Part shown: one piece after another, positions 8,119 to 17,378 of the stretch
Layout of the letters: the number at the start of each line of letters is the position of its first letter
Position numbering within the stretch: position 1 is the first letter of the stretch
Source of the DNA: Candidatus Bathyarchaeota archaeon
GTDB lineage: Archaea; Thermoproteota; Bathyarchaeia; Bathyarchaeales; Bathycorpusculaceae
Assembly (NCBI GenBank): GCA_026014685.1
Contig: JAOZHW010000007.1
Location: 124,001-188,000, forward strand
Length of the DNA stretch: 64,000 bases
Reading direction: 5' to 3'
Made by a program: the position numbers and the translations under genes
Notes under the pieces: model-generated
Seen by the model: the letters and a program-made list of their open reading frames with translations, nothing else
The model's database searches: none
Told to the model about the DNA's origin: nothing

Positions 8119-11100
8119 AGACTCCTTCACGGCACTTCTAAGCTACATAGCAGATCCAGCCGTGGTTATGAGCGCCTCAGGTCAAGCGTTAGCTGTGAAT
8201 AAAGCAACCGAAAAATACACAGGCATAAAATGCGACAAACTGGTGGGAAAAAACCTCTTTAAACTGGGGTTATTTGGGAAAAAAACCATTCAGGACATTA
8301 AAAGAAACCTGAAAAAAAGATTAAACGGGCAGAATGTTCCGCCATATGAAGTGCCTTTAAACATCAACGGAAAAATCGCCGTCTTAGAAATTAACGCCAA
8401 AATAATCGAACACAACGGCGAATTAGTTGACGTAGTCGTTTTCCGCGACGTAACCGAGAAAGTACAACAGCGAAAAGCGCTTGAAAACGACCTGCATAAA
8501 ACCAAGTTAAATTTCGAAGCAATCAGCGATTCAGCCTTCGACGGAATCATCATATTTGACACAAAACAAGTAATCCGTTACTGGAATTCGGCGGCGCAAA
8601 GAATATTTGGCTACACAAAAAACGAAGTCATGGGCAAAAAAATCCAAGATACAATTATACCACCCAAAGCAAAGAAATTACTTTCAGAGTTAAAAACAGA
8701 ATTCATCAAAAACCCCGAAACTTTCCGTCGAACACGAGAATTCCCTGCCCTAAAAAAAGACGGCACCGAATTCCCAACCGAAATCTCCCTTTCAACCTTA
8801 AAGATTGACAAAGAAGAACTAATAGTTGTCACAGTCAGAGATATCACAGAACGCAAAAACGCCCAGCACTACCTACAGCAACAAAGAGACATCATCGAGG
8901 CAGTCACCAAAAACACGGGCGTTGGATTAACCCTGATAGATAAAAACTTCAAGATAATTTTGGCAAACGAATGGATGAAAGAAAAAACAGGTAAAAACAT
9001 CACAAACAAAACCTGTTACAAGGTTCTGCACAAAAAACGAGCAGACGTTTGCTCCAATTGCCCAGTGAAAAAAATCTTTGACGGAGAAAACATTGCAACC
9101 AAAGAAGATGCAAGACTCGATCCATGTGGAAACTTAATCTCGGCTCAGATAACTGCTTTACCTGTAAGAGATAAAAACGGCCAAATTTTCGCTGCACTTG
9201 AAATTGTTGTTCCGACAACCCAGAGAAAACTAATGGAGAAAAAAGTTAAAGAAGCTGAGGAACTTTCCCGCGCCATGTTCGAGCAGACCCCACTTGGAGT
9301 CGCCCTTGTAGACCCTGAAACACAGGAGTTTCTTCAATTCAACGACGTTGCCCATCGCCAACTTGGCTACAGCAGAGAAGAATTCAGCAAACTCCGTCTC
9401 TCGGATTTAGAAGCAAAAAAGGATCTACGTGAAATCAATCGTCGAATCAAAACTGCGTTGAGAGATGGGCAAACAGAGTTTTTAACTAAACATCGCACAA
9501 AAAATGGCGAAATCAGAATCGTCCTCGTTAACAAAAGAGCAATCCAGCTATCTGAAAGAAAGCTGCTTTTGTTGACCTGCCATGACGTGACGGGCATAAA
9601 CAGAATGCATGACGCGGTGCGAAGCAGTGAAGAAAAATTCCACATCTTAGCCAACTCCGTCAAAGACGCTCTGGTAATGGTTGATCACGAAGGAAAAATC
9701 ACCTTCTGGAACCTCGCCGCAGAAAAAATCTTCGGATTCACAAGCAAAGAAGCACTCGGAAAAGTAATTCATGAACTAGTCGCGCCCAAGTCTTTGTGCA
9801 AAGAAGCAAAAGAACGCATAAAACAGAGCATGCAGGTCTTCGGCGAAACTGGCATCGGGTACTTTACAGTAGGCACAGTCGAAGTCAACGGACGCCGCAG
9901 TGACGGCAAAGAATTTCCCGCTGAATTGGCCATCGCACCTTTGAAGGTTGGAGAAAAATGGCACGCTGTTGGATTGGTAAAAGATATTTCAATCAGAAGA
10001 ATAGCTGAACAGCAATTAAAGGATGCTGAACAAAGGTACCATGCACTCTTTGACCAATCCCCATTGGGAGTATTGGTTATTGATCCTGAAACGCTTGGAT
10101 TTGTCGAGTTCAACGATGTTGCTCATTTACAGCTGGGCTACACCAGAGAAGAATTTGAAAAAATCACCATCCCCGATTTCCAAGCGGAAGAAACACCTGA
10201 ACAAGTTCGGGCACACGCCAAACAAATGATGGCGGAAGGCGGGGGCGAATTTGAAACCAAACATAGAACCAAAACAGGCGAAATCCGCGACGTCATTGTT
10301 ACCATTAAGCCGTTTCAATCTAACGGCAAAACATACCTGCATTGTATATACCACGATATAACAGAAGCAAGAAAAACCCAAAACGCACTCATCGAAAGCC
10401 AATCAAGATACCGTCAACTGATCGAGATAGCTCAAGAAGGCATCTGGACAGTAAACAACGACATGGTTACGGTTTTTGTTAATCCACGTATGGCGCAGAT
10501 GATGGGTTACAGCGAAAAAGAAATGGTTGGAAAATCGCTTTTCAGCTTCATCGACCCAGCTAAGGCTGGAAAAATCCGTGATGTTCTGAATGGTTATACG
10601 CGTTTAGACATGAGGGGAACATACGAGTTTGTGTTCCCAAGAAAAGACGGAAGTTACATGGACGCAACAGTTTCGCTGTCAGTAATTGCAGATGAACAGA
10701 AACGCAAAGCTGGGATATTGGCGGTTGTTTCAGACATTTCAGAACGCAAACGGGCTGAAAAAGCGCTAAAGGAAAGCGAGGCGCGATTCAGAGCAATCAG
10801 CACATCCGCAATGGATGCGATAGTACTTTGCGACTCAACAGATAAAGTGATGTACTGGAACCCAGCTGCACAGAAAATGTTCGGTTACACATCTGAGGAA
10901 GCTTTAGGCGCAAAAATGATGGATTTAGTGATTCCGCCTGAATTTCACAAGAGCCACCTAAAATTCCTAAATCAATTATCACTAACAGATACAGCAAGAC
11001 GCCATTTCGATTTAACAGCATTAAGAAAAGACGGCTCCAAGTTTCCAATTGACCTTTCAGTTTCCATAGTTAAACTAAACGGTAACCTCTGCTTCCTGTC

Positions 11101-12334
11101 GATTGTCAGAGATATTAGTGAATGGAAAGCCATGCAGCAAGCACTTCGACAAGAAAGGGACATGCTTGAAAGCGTAGCTGAAAGCACAGACATGGTCTTA
11201 TCAATCATAGGACGAGACTACAAGATTATCTGGGCGAACGCAAGAGCGCTGAAGATTACTGGCTGCGGCAGCCTTGAAAACAAGTATTGCTACGAAACAT
11301 TTGGCGCAGGCTCCCCAACCGTTTGCAAAGGATGCGGTGTAAAAAGAGTCTTTGAAAACGGGGAAGCAGTCGTTCGACGAGATTACTACAGAAGAACCAA
11401 AGATAATAGAGATATCTGGGTTGAACTAATCAGCACGCCAATTAAAGATAAAGATGGAAATGTCATAGCCGCTTTGGAAATTGCGGTTGAAATCACTGAG
11501 AGAAAACAATTACAGAACAAACTTGCAGAGTACTCTCAGCGACTAGAAGAAATTGTCCAAAAGCGAACGGATGAACTTAAAAAGACACAAGCGGAACTCG
11601 TTAAATCTGAACGGTTGGCCGCCATCGGCGAATTAGCAAGCATGATTGGACACGACCTAAGAAACCCCTTAACTGGCATCAAAAACTCAACCTACCTTCT
11701 AAAGAAAAAGATACCTCAACTTCCACTTGAACAAACCAAAGAGATGCTGGACATAATCGATAAATGCGTCAACTACTCAAACAAGATAATCAATGACCTG
11801 CTGGATTACTCAAAAGAAATGGCACTCATAAAAGATGAAGAGTCACCTAAACGGCTACTCCAAGATTCCTTATCAATGCTGGACATACCCCAAAAAATCT
11901 TGGTCAAAAACAACCTCAAAGATAACCCCACAATCAAAGTTGACAGAGACAAAATTAAACGCGTCTTCATCAACCTCATCAAAAACGCCGTAGATGCCAT
12001 GCCGGAAGGCGGCAAAATCACGGTGAACAGCAGAGAATTAAAAGATGCTTTAGAGATTTCAATCTCCGATACAGGACCAGGCATAGATGAAGAAATCATG
12101 CCAAAACTCTTCACACCCCTATTTACCACAAAAGCTCAGGGCATGGGCTTCGGCTTAGCCATCTGCAAACGGGTAGTAGAGGCACACAATGGCACCATAA
12201 CAGTTACAACAGCCAAAGGCAAAGGAACAACTTTCACACTAACATTCCCCATCGAAAACAAAATTGAAAATGGAGGTGAAAACGTATGGATAAGAATCCC
12301 CGAATCCTCGTTGTCGACGACGACGAAACCATAA
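8087..12334 (+). CDS. Cytoplasmic multi-PAS sensor histidine kinase
   Basis: A 1415-residue kinase without transmembrane segments. About nine PAS domains can be read, each ending in a DIT/DVT/DIS..K hinge: roughly 10-121, 147-250, 268-376, 393-500, 521-633, 651-756, 775-883, 901-1008 and 1026-1131. Domains 4 and 6 are near duplicates, as are 2, 5 and 8. Domains 3 and 9 share a cysteine motif (C-x10-C-x2-C, for example CSNC and CKGC), suggesting metal or redox sensing. A coiled coil leads to HisKA (SERLAAIGELASMIGHDLRNPL, phospho-acceptor His1189) and a HATPase domain (NLIKNAVDAM, DTGPGIDEE, GMGFGLAICK). It overlaps both neighbours and its cognate receiver follows directly. The ligand is unknown. 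Confidence 0.95.
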   Translation: MKEKHLNRKLEDSFTALLSYIADPAVVMSASGQALAVNKATEKYTGIKCDKLVGKNLFKLGLFGKKTIQDIKRNLKKRLNGQNVPPYEVPLNINGKIAVLEINAKIIEHNGELVDVVVFRDVTEKVQQRKALENDLHKTKLNFEAISDSAFDGIIIFDTKQVIRYWNSAAQRIFGYTKNEVMGKKIQDTIIPPKAKKLLSELKTEFIKNPETFRRTREFPALKKDGTEFPTEISLSTLKIDKEELIVVTVRDITERKNAQHYLQQQRDIIEAVTKNTGVGLTLIDKNFKIILANEWMKEKTGKNITNKTCYKVLHKKRADVCSNCPVKKIFDGENIATKEDARLDPCGNLISAQITALPVRDKNGQIFAALEIVVPTTQRKLMEKKVKEAEELSRAMFEQTPLGVALVDPETQEFLQFNDVAHRQLGYSREEFSKLRLSDLEAKKDLREINRRIKTALRDGQTEFLTKHRTKNGEIRIVLVNKRAIQLSERKLLLLTCHDVTGINRMHDAVRSSEEKFHILANSVKDALVMVDHEGKITFWNLAAEKIFGFTSKEALGKVIHELVAPKSLCKEAKERIKQSMQVFGETGIGYFTVGTVEVNGRRSDGKEFPAELAIAPLKVGEKWHAVGLVKDISIRRIAEQQLKDAEQRYHALFDQSPLGVLVIDPETLGFVEFNDVAHLQLGYTREEFEKITIPDFQAEETPEQVRAHAKQMMAEGGGEFETKHRTKTGEIRDVIVTIKPFQSNGKTYLHCIYHDITEARKTQNALIESQSRYRQLIEIAQEGIWTVNNDMVTVFVNPRMAQMMGYSEKEMVGKSLFSFIDPAKAGKIRDVLNGYTRLDMRGTYEFVFPRKDGSYMDATVSLSVIADEQKRKAGILAVVSDISERKRAEKALKESEARFRAISTSAMDAIVLCDSTDKVMYWNPAAQKMFGYTSEEALGAKMMDLVIPPEFHKSHLKFLNQLSLTDTARRHFDLTALRKDGSKFPIDLSVSIVKLNGNLCFLSIVRDISEWKAMQQALRQERDMLESVAESTDMVLSIIGRDYKIIWANARALKITGCGSLENKYCYETFGAGSPTVCKGCGVKRVFENGEAVVRRDYYRRTKDNRDIWVELISTPIKDKDGNVIAALEIAVEITERKQLQNKLAEYSQRLEEIVQKRTDELKKTQAELVKSERLAAIGELASMIGHDLRNPLTGIKNSTYLLKKKIPQLPLEQTKEMLDIIDKCVNYSNKIINDLLDYSKEMALIKDEESPKRLLQDSLSMLDIPQKILVKNNLKDNPTIKVDRDKIKRVFINLIKNAVDAMPEGGKITVNSRELKDALEISISDTGPGIDEEIMPKLFTPLFTTKAQGMGFGLAICKRVVEAHNGTITVTTAKGKGTTFTLTFPIENKIENGGENVWIRIPESSLSTTTKP

Positions 12335-12738
12335 GAACCACCATGAAAGCTATCCTTCAAGACGAAGGATACCAAGTGGATTTAGCAGCTACAGGAAAAG
12401 AAGCAATACAGAAAACCCAAGAAAAACCCTACAACGTCGCTCTCCTAGACATCAGATTGCCAGACATGGAAGGCGTAGAACTACTGAAACTACTCAAAGA
12501 CGGCGTCCCAAGAACACGCAAAATCATGGTCACCGGTTACCCATCAATGCAGAACGCAATCTCAGCCCTTAACAAAAACGCAGATGCATACCTACTGAAA
12601 CCTGTCGACGTAGAGAAACTCTTAGCAACCGTTAAAGAGCAACTGCAAGCTCAAAAAGAAGAGCAAGAGTTCAGCGAGCAAAGAGTAGCAGAATTCATCG
12701 AAAGCCGCGTCAAAGAACTATCCACCACAAACCTCTAA
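12286..12738 (+). CDS. Stand-alone response regulator (REC domain)
   Basis: A 150-residue CheY-like receiver: acidic pocket VVDDDE at residues 9-14, phospho-acceptor Asp55 in LLDIRLPD, conserved Thr in MVTGY and Lys in LLKPVD. The C-terminal 30 residues are charged and helical, with no DNA-binding domain. The ATG is supported by a strong GGAGGTGA 7 bp upstream, even though this start lies 49 bp inside the kinase gene; the overlap therefore looks genuine. It is very likely the phosphorylation partner of the multi-PAS kinase. Its output is unknown, perhaps through protein contacts, possibly with the small output-domain protein heading the operon. Confidence 0.93.
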   Translation: MDKNPRILVVDDDETIRTTMKAILQDEGYQVDLAATGKEAIQKTQEKPYNVALLDIRLPDMEGVELLKLLKDGVPRTRKIMVTGYPSMQNAISALNKNADAYLLKPVDVEKLLATVKEQLQAQKEEQEFSEQRVAEFIESRVKELSTTNL

Positions 12739-12882
12739 ACCCGCTGCCACCCCCAAATTTCTACTTATTTTACCAAATTTTCATTAAACCAAATTCATTA
12801 CCCAAAAAGCAGAGATTGAAACAATAAATTAATATCCCGCGTATGAGCTAACCAAACTAACAGAGTTAGGAACGGTGAAAAG

Positions 12883-13104
12883 ATGAGTTTTGGAAGCTTT
12901 AAAGTCTTCAGCGGCGTTCAACAGGCACTTGTGATAGCGTTGATGTTGGTGACTATGATGGCGCTTTTCTACGCGGACATAAGTTTAAGCTACAAAATCG
13001 GGATAGCAGTTTTCTCGTTCTCAGTTATCTTCCTTGCCACGTTAGCTACTGCGATACTTCGGCAACAAAAAGAGATGCATGACCAACAGGTAAATCAAGC
13101 CTAA
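12883..13104 (+). CDS. Small two-helix membrane protein
   Basis: A 73-residue protein starting MSFGSFKVFSGVQQ, with two predicted transmembrane helices (about 16-32 and 37-60) and a charged tail RQQKEMHDQQ. No family is recognised. It has its own upstream region with an AT-rich AAATTAATATC near 12825 and a GGTG sequence before ATG. It stands between the signalling operon and a RecA-fold gene, all on the plus strand, but the gaps are long enough that it is probably transcribed alone. Coding status is supported by composition, start region and two clean hydrophobic helices. Confidence 0.6.
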   Translation: MSFGSFKVFSGVQQALVIALMLVTMMALFYADISLSYKIGIAVFSFSVIFLATLATAILRQQKEMHDQQVNQA

Positions 13105-13167
13105 ACCCGATTTTAGATTTCACTTTCAGTCCCCTCCCCCCTCCACGATAGGGTATTTTGAACGGTG

Positions 13168-13180
13168 CTTTAAATAGGCA
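13168..13180 (+). promoter_or_regulatory. TATA box of the RecA-fold gene
   Basis: CTTTAAATAGG, about 55 bp upstream of the ATG at 13227, would place transcription start near 13195 and a GGAGA ribosome binding site (13213-13217) inside the short leader. Confidence 0.5.
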
Positions 13181-13226
13181 AAAATGGGGTAATGGTGCTC
13201 CGTACAATAATCGGAGACCTAAAAAC

Positions 13227-13940
13227 ATGATGCAGAAAGTAATGGTTCAACCTAAGGCGACCCAACAGAAATTCGCCTTTAACACACCAGAAGTTGACTA
13301 CCTTTTTCCAGGGTTCACTCTAGGCGAATTCGCAGTTATATACGGGTCAAGCGCCATTACTTCCCTAACTGCCTTGCTATGTGTAAGAGCCCAACTACCC
13401 ACCCAATTAGGAGGTTTAGCAAGCAACGTAATATTCATCGATGGCGGAAACACTTTCTCACAAAACAACATCTCAAAAATCGCACAACAAAACCACATCA
13501 ACCCAACAACCGCTCGACAAAGAATCTACAACTTCACAGCATTCACCGCCTACCAATTAACCTCATTAATCATGGACAAACTGGAAGAAAAAATCCTCAC
13601 TTGCAACGCCAAATTTGTGGTTATCTCCGACATCGCTGGCTTATTCTTCGATCCTGCAATCCCAAAAGAAGAAGTGCAAAGAGTATACAGTCAAATCGTT
13701 AGCTATCTCGAGTACCTGGCAAAGAAACATCAAATCATAATAGTCGCAACCTATCCATCACGTGAAGGCAGCATAAGAAACATTGCGTTAAAAGAAATGA
13801 CTCTGAGCAAAGCAAACACCGTGCTGTCTTATTATAAGACGGCTTACACTGCAGAATTAAATCTGGAAAAGCACCCAAGCTACATGTTAGGCACCGCTGA
13901 ACCGCCATCAGAAAACGTTACATTAACAAGCTTTTTCTAA
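13227..13940 (+). CDS. RecA/RadB-fold protein with a degenerate P-loop
   Basis: A 237-residue protein. FNTPEVDYLFPGFTLGEFAVIYG at the start is the characteristic opening of RadA/RadB/KaiC-type ATPases ('LD.LLGGG...GE....YG'). Where Walker A (GxxGxGKT) should follow, it reads GSSAITSLT (residues 40-48), with no Lys. The Walker B-like strand FVVISDIAGLFFD (about 125-137) and an IIIVATYPSR strand are intact. It is therefore probably a non-hydrolysing paralogue, perhaps regulating a true RadA or acting as a scaffold; RadB-like recombination mediators are the nearest known analogue. I chose ATG 13227, which has GGAGA 9 bp upstream; an in-frame ATG upstream at 13158 lacks one. It faces the RNAP/ribosomal operon tail to tail. 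Confidence 0.7.
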   Translation: MMQKVMVQPKATQQKFAFNTPEVDYLFPGFTLGEFAVIYGSSAITSLTALLCVRAQLPTQLGGLASNVIFIDGGNTFSQNNISKIAQQNHINPTTARQRIYNFTAFTAYQLTSLIMDKLEEKILTCNAKFVVISDIAGLFFDPAIPKEEVQRVYSQIVSYLEYLAKKHQIIIVATYPSREGSIRNIALKEMTLSKANTVLSYYKTAYTAELNLEKHPSYMLGTAEPPSENVTLTSFF

Positions 13941-13961
13941 AAAGTAACTAAAAAAGAAATA

Positions 13962-14192
13962 TTAGTAGAAGTTGCGGGCTTCTTTGCGTTTCTCTGCTTC
14001 TTCGTAGAACCGCAATACTTCGTCAATGATTTCCACGTTAGAGAGCAACATGCGCCTGCAACAGTACCGTTTCAATCCGAGACTGTCAAGTACGTCACTT
14101 GCGTTTTCGCCGGTCTTGATGCGGCGTGTGAATTCGTCCCATCGGTCTCCAACCAACTTGCCGCAGGTGAAGCATCTTACGGGGATAATCAC
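13962..14192 (-). CDS. rpoN: DNA-directed RNA polymerase subunit N
   Basis: Zinc-binding RNAP subunit (homologue of eukaryotic RPB10), 76 residues. The zinc motif is present in standard form: CFTCGK at the N-terminus and YCCRRMLLS in the middle. The start is GTG giving [11 protein letters not shown]. It closes the ribosomal/RNAP operon, 14 bp after uS9, as in most archaea. The C-terminal extension [12 protein letters not shown] is slightly longer than in many archaea but unremarkable. Confidence 0.97.
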   Translation of the reverse strand: MIIPVRCFTCGKLVGDRWDEFTRRIKTGENASDVLDSLGLKRYCCRRMLLSNVEIIDEVLRFYEEAEKRKEARNFY

Positions 14193-14206
14193 GTTTTTCT
14201 ATTCTC

Positions 14207-14626
14207 CTATCGGTAGCTTTTCTGTTCCTTAGCTCTTGCGCCTGCACCGCCGACTTTCTTGGTTTCTTTAGCGCGACTGTCGCCTGCAATCATGGTGCGG
14301 TCGTATTCACTGAAAACCGTACGGAGGTGTGTACTTTTAGTCCATTTGAGTATACCGTTAGCTATGGCCATGCGTGCTGCTTCTGCTTGACCCATGTAGC
14401 CGCCGCCGCGGGTTTTGACGTCCATGTCTAGCTGGCTCCAGACGTCTGTGCCTGCTTGGAGGAGTGGCTCCATGATTTTGGCTTTTGCGATGTCAGGTTC
14501 GTAAATCTCCACGGGAGTTAGGTTTATACGGACTTTGCCGACGCCTGGTTTAATGATGGCGCGGGCAACTGCGGTTTTTCGTTTTCCACTTACTACAAGA
14601 ACTTTCTTTGCTGGTGCTGTTGGCAT
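14207..14626 (-). CDS. rps9: 30S ribosomal protein uS9
   Basis: Small-subunit protein uS9. The body KKVLVVSGKRKTAVARAIIKPGVGKVRIN is diagnostic, and the basic C-terminus (DSRAKETKKVGGAGARAKEQKSYR) is the tail that reaches towards P-site tRNA. I placed the start at ATG 14626 (MPTAPAKK, 139 residues), 2 bp after the uL13 stop, instead of an in-frame upstream start at 14650 inside the uL13 gene. Confidence 0.96.
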   Translation of the reverse strand: MPTAPAKKVLVVSGKRKTAVARAIIKPGVGKVRINLTPVEIYEPDIAKAKIMEPLLQAGTDVWSQLDMDVKTRGGGYMGQAEAARMAIANGILKWTKSTHLRTVFSEYDRTMIAGDSRAKETKKVGGAGARAKEQKSYR

Positions 14627-14628
14627 AA

Positions 14629-15081
14629 TTATTCCATCCTGTTTCTCCACCCGATTTCTTTTGCCAGTTCGGCAAGGGTGAAGTGTGGCCCTTTTAGGTT
14701 TGCTGCTTGGGCATCATCGAAAGATATCATTTTTTGGTCTTTGAATTCTGCTGGCACACCCATGTATGCTTTTAGGCGTTTGTAGGCTGCTTTGCCTTTA
14801 GGTTGCTTAAAGGGCACCATGCCGCGAACGGTTTTGCGTAGGAAACGGTCGGGTCTGCGGTAGTGGAAGGGTCCACGTTCAGGTGCACCAACTTCTAGAA
14901 AGAGGTGTGCTTCGGCGATTTTGCTTTTCTTTTTACCTGAAAACACTGCTTTTTCAGCGTTAAGTATGACGACTTCTTCGCCGTTCAGAAGCATCTTGGC
15001 TACTTTGCTGCACATGCGGCCAACGATTTGGCCTTCAGCGTTCACCAAGGTAACGGCTGGTTTTGTTGTTACTTGTGCCAT
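14629..15081 (-). CDS. rpl13: 50S ribosomal protein uL13
   Basis: Large-subunit protein uL13 (150 residues). The N-terminal block VNAEGQIVGRMCSKVAKMLLNGEEVVILNAEKAVFSG and the later RTVRGMVPFKQPKGKAAYKRLKAYMGVP are typical of the archaeal/eukaryotic form. It starts at ATG 15081, 7 bp after eL18. It is part of the conserved rpl18e-rpl13-rps9-rpoN order. Confidence 0.97.
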   Translation of the reverse strand: MAQVTTKPAVTLVNAEGQIVGRMCSKVAKMLLNGEEVVILNAEKAVFSGKKKSKIAEAHLFLEVGAPERGPFHYRRPDRFLRKTVRGMVPFKQPKGKAAYKRLKAYMGVPAEFKDQKMISFDDAQAANLKGPHFTLAELAKEIGWRNRME

Positions 15082-15088
15082 TTTGTTT

Positions 15089-15451
15089 TCACCGGATGAT
15101 TTTTACTTTTGAGCCTTTGGGGTTTTTCTCCAGTAGCTCTTGGATTGTGATGTATTTTGATTTTGCTGCTTCAAGCTTGGCTTTGGCTGAGTCAGAAGCA
15201 TCAAACGACGCCACCGTAACGGGATGGTCGAGTGCGCCTGAAGCTAGGATTTTTCCTGGAACAACTACTACGTCTGATTTTTCAGTGTTACGGTTTATTG
15301 TGCTGAGGTTGACGACGACACGTTGGCTGCGGGTTTTCGCCAAGTAGTCTGCTACGTCAAGCCAGATTGGTGCATCTTGCTCTTTGCTTTGCTTGCGCAG
15401 CGTACTGATAAGTTCGATTAGTTGGGGGTTGGTTGTTTTGGTTTGTCTCAT
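15089..15451 (-). CDS. rpl18e: 50S ribosomal protein eL18
   Basis: Archaeal/eukaryotic large-subunit protein eL18 (120 residues), without a bacterial homologue at this place. Motifs: NPQLIELISTLRKQSKEQDAPIWLDVADYLAK and VVVPGKILASGALDHPVTVASFDASDSAKAKL. Its ATG overlaps the stop of rpoD by 4 bp, so the two are translationally coupled. Confidence 0.97.
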   Translation of the reverse strand: MRQTKTTNPQLIELISTLRKQSKEQDAPIWLDVADYLAKTRSQRVVVNLSTINRNTEKSDVVVVPGKILASGALDHPVTVASFDASDSAKAKLEAAKSKYITIQELLEKNPKGSKVKIIR

Positions 15452-16281
15452 TTTTGTTCAGCCTTGATTTGTTTTTCAAACTCTTTAAGTTGTTTAGCTA
15501 AAAGTTTAGTAGCTTCCTTCAGCACCCGTTCGGGACGAAGGGCACCTGTAGATTCAATGTTCATAATGAACTGGTTCTTTTCCCACTCAATCTTCAAAGG
15601 CGAAGCCTTACCCTGCGGACAAGCCTCAACACAGTCCATGCAAAGCGTACAAGCCAACAGATCTCGGACTTCGACTTTTTCATCTTTGATAGCTAAAACT
15701 TTGCGTGGACAGATGTCAACGCATTTGCTGCAGTCAGGGCACTTCTTTTCGGGAGTGGTGATTTTTGGGTAGTATTTGTATGCACACATAGAAACTGGCT
15801 GCCACTTTGCGTGTGCTTTTCCTCTGCCAAGCCGCGCATATGCTTCAAGTTTAAGTTTCTGATTTTTAGCCAGTTTAATAATTGGAACCTTGTCGGAAAC
15901 TGGGAGAATCTCTGGGTTTTCTGAGACGATTTCGCCGCTGTAGACGGTCCTTGTTCCGTCTTTGGCTTCTGCATCAAGGGTAAGAGTGACGCGACATTTG
16001 GGGCAGCCGAACTCGCTTTGGCAGTCGCATTCGTCAGGCAGGTTGTACCCGTCGAGGTCTGTTCTTAATGGAATAAGTCCCAGACGATGAGCAATGATTT
16101 CGTCTTGGAGAATGGAGCTGTTTTCTATCATGACAACTTCTTCGATTGCCATGCTGGGAACTTCAGCAAGTGCTAAACGACGCAGAGCGTTCATTAGAGG
16201 CACATCTGCGCCTTTTACGGCTATGCGAAGGTTTGTATCGGTTTTTTCCAAGACTTCTATCTTTAACACTTGCCAAGACAC
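15448..16281 (-). CDS. rpoD: DNA-directed RNA polymerase subunit D with ferredoxin-like [4Fe-4S] domain
   Basis: Archaeal RNAP assembly subunit D (alpha/RPB3 homologue), 277 residues. The dimerisation region reads MNALRRLALAEVPSMAIEEVV and the second half ends in a helical segment. Inserted at about 180-225 is a ferredoxin-like domain with CPDCSKCVDICP and CTLCMDCVEACP, the full eight-cysteine arrangement able to hold two [4Fe-4S] clusters. Further cysteines (CDCQSEFGCPKC, about 83-95) lie in the insert after the first block. The start is GTG (MSWQVLKIEV). A 94-bp gap with a TATA-like GTTTATTTAAGGG separates it from uS11, so an internal promoter is possible. The cluster is known to stabilise D-L assembly in other archaea. 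Confidence 0.97.
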   Translation of the reverse strand: MSWQVLKIEVLEKTDTNLRIAVKGADVPLMNALRRLALAEVPSMAIEEVVMIENSSILQDEIIAHRLGLIPLRTDLDGYNLPDECDCQSEFGCPKCRVTLTLDAEAKDGTRTVYSGEIVSENPEILPVSDKVPIIKLAKNQKLKLEAYARLGRGKAHAKWQPVSMCAYKYYPKITTPEKKCPDCSKCVDICPRKVLAIKDEKVEVRDLLACTLCMDCVEACPQGKASPLKIEWEKNQFIMNIESTGALRPERVLKEATKLLAKQLKEFEKQIKAEQK

Positions 16282-16375
16282 TCCAATAATGTTACTATAA
16301 TGGCTTTGCGGTCAATACGATATTTCGGTGCATTATTTGTATTTTTCCCTTAAATAAACGGGGTAAGGAGAGGTT

Positions 16376-16786
16376 TTAGACTCTTCTTCCTCTTCTGCCG
16401 CCAGGCCTTCTGGTTCCGTCATGTGGAATTGGGGTAACTTCTTCGATGCGTTCAATACGGAAGCCAAATCTCGCGAGCGCACGAATAGCTGCTTGAGCAC
16501 CTGGACCAGGAGTTCTTGGACCACTGCCACCTGGAGCGCGAACTTTGATGTGAATAGCAGTGATTCCCTTGTCTCGGGCTACCTCAGCTGCGCCGGTAGC
16601 TGCCCGCATTGCCGCATAGGGTGATGACTCCATGCGGTCGGCTTTGACGAACATACCGCCTGTAGTGCGTGCAATGGTTTCTGCGCCTGATATGTCGGTT
16701 ATGTGGATGAGTGTGTTGTTGTAGGAACTGAATATGTGGACGATTGCCCATTTGTCGTTACGTTTGCTGTTTGCTGGGTTACTCAA
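16376..16786 (-). CDS. rps11: 30S ribosomal protein uS11
   Basis: Small-subunit platform protein uS11 (136 residues): [33 protein letters not shown], later [23 protein letters not shown] and the basic end [17 protein letters not shown]. The start is a TTG overlapping the TGA stop of uS4, so it is read by reinitiation or coupling. Confidence 0.96.
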   Translation of the reverse strand: MSNPANSKRNDKWAIVHIFSSYNNTLIHITDISGAETIARTTGGMFVKADRMESSPYAAMRAATGAAEVARDKGITAIHIKVRAPGGSGPRTPGPGAQAAIRALARFGFRIERIEEVTPIPHDGTRRPGGRRGRRV

Positions 16787-17376
16787 AATCTGCCGCCTCC
16801 GCGTCCTCCGCCTCTTCGGCCTCTCTGCTGCTGCCTAAGCTCAGGTTGCTTAGCGACAACTGCTAGTCCTAGGCGTAGGGGATGTTCCTGTTTTGCAACT
16901 GCACTTTCTGCAGAATAAACAATTTTTGCTTCTTCCTCTTTAGGCACAATGTAACCAGGGATAGTTACACGGCGATTGTCGATAGATATGTGACCGTGTG
17001 TGATTAATTGGCGTGCCTGGAAAACGGTGCGTGCTAATCCCTTGCGGAAGACTATAGTTTGCAGTCTGCGTTCCAAGATGTCTTCGATGGTTAAGTCGAG
17101 TACGTTGTCAAGCACCGCGGTTTCCTGTAAGATGCCTTTCTTTTTGAGGGTTGCAAGGAGCTCGTTTTCCATCTTTGCACGTTCTTCAGTGGATTTGCTT
17201 ATGAGTGAACGGGCGATACCTCTGGCTTTGGACAGGGTGGTTTTGTGGCGCCAGAGTTCATGTTTGTTCCTTAATCCATAGGTTCCGAGGAGTTTGAGTT
17301 CTTCTTGGAGGACGTCCTTGCGCCAGCGGAAACGCGGCGTATCGAATTTCTTACGTTGCTTCTTTGGATCTCCCAT
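16783..17376 (-). CDS. rps4: 30S ribosomal protein uS4
   Basis: Small-subunit assembly protein uS4 (197 residues), archaeal type. It begins [21 protein letters not shown] and has an S4 RNA-binding domain (about 105-165) with [42 protein letters not shown]. The C-terminus is a Gly/Arg-rich tail ([13 protein letters not shown]), a common archaeal extension. It lies 2 bp after uS13 and overlaps uS11. Confidence 0.96.
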   Translation of the reverse strand: MGDPKKQRKKFDTPRFRWRKDVLQEELKLLGTYGLRNKHELWRHKTTLSKARGIARSLISKSTEERAKMENELLATLKKKGILQETAVLDNVLDLTIEDILERRLQTIVFRKGLARTVFQARQLITHGHISIDNRRVTIPGYIVPKEEEAKIVYSAESAVAKQEHPLRLGLAVVAKQPELRQQQRGRRGGGRGGGRF

Positions 17377-17378
17377 GC

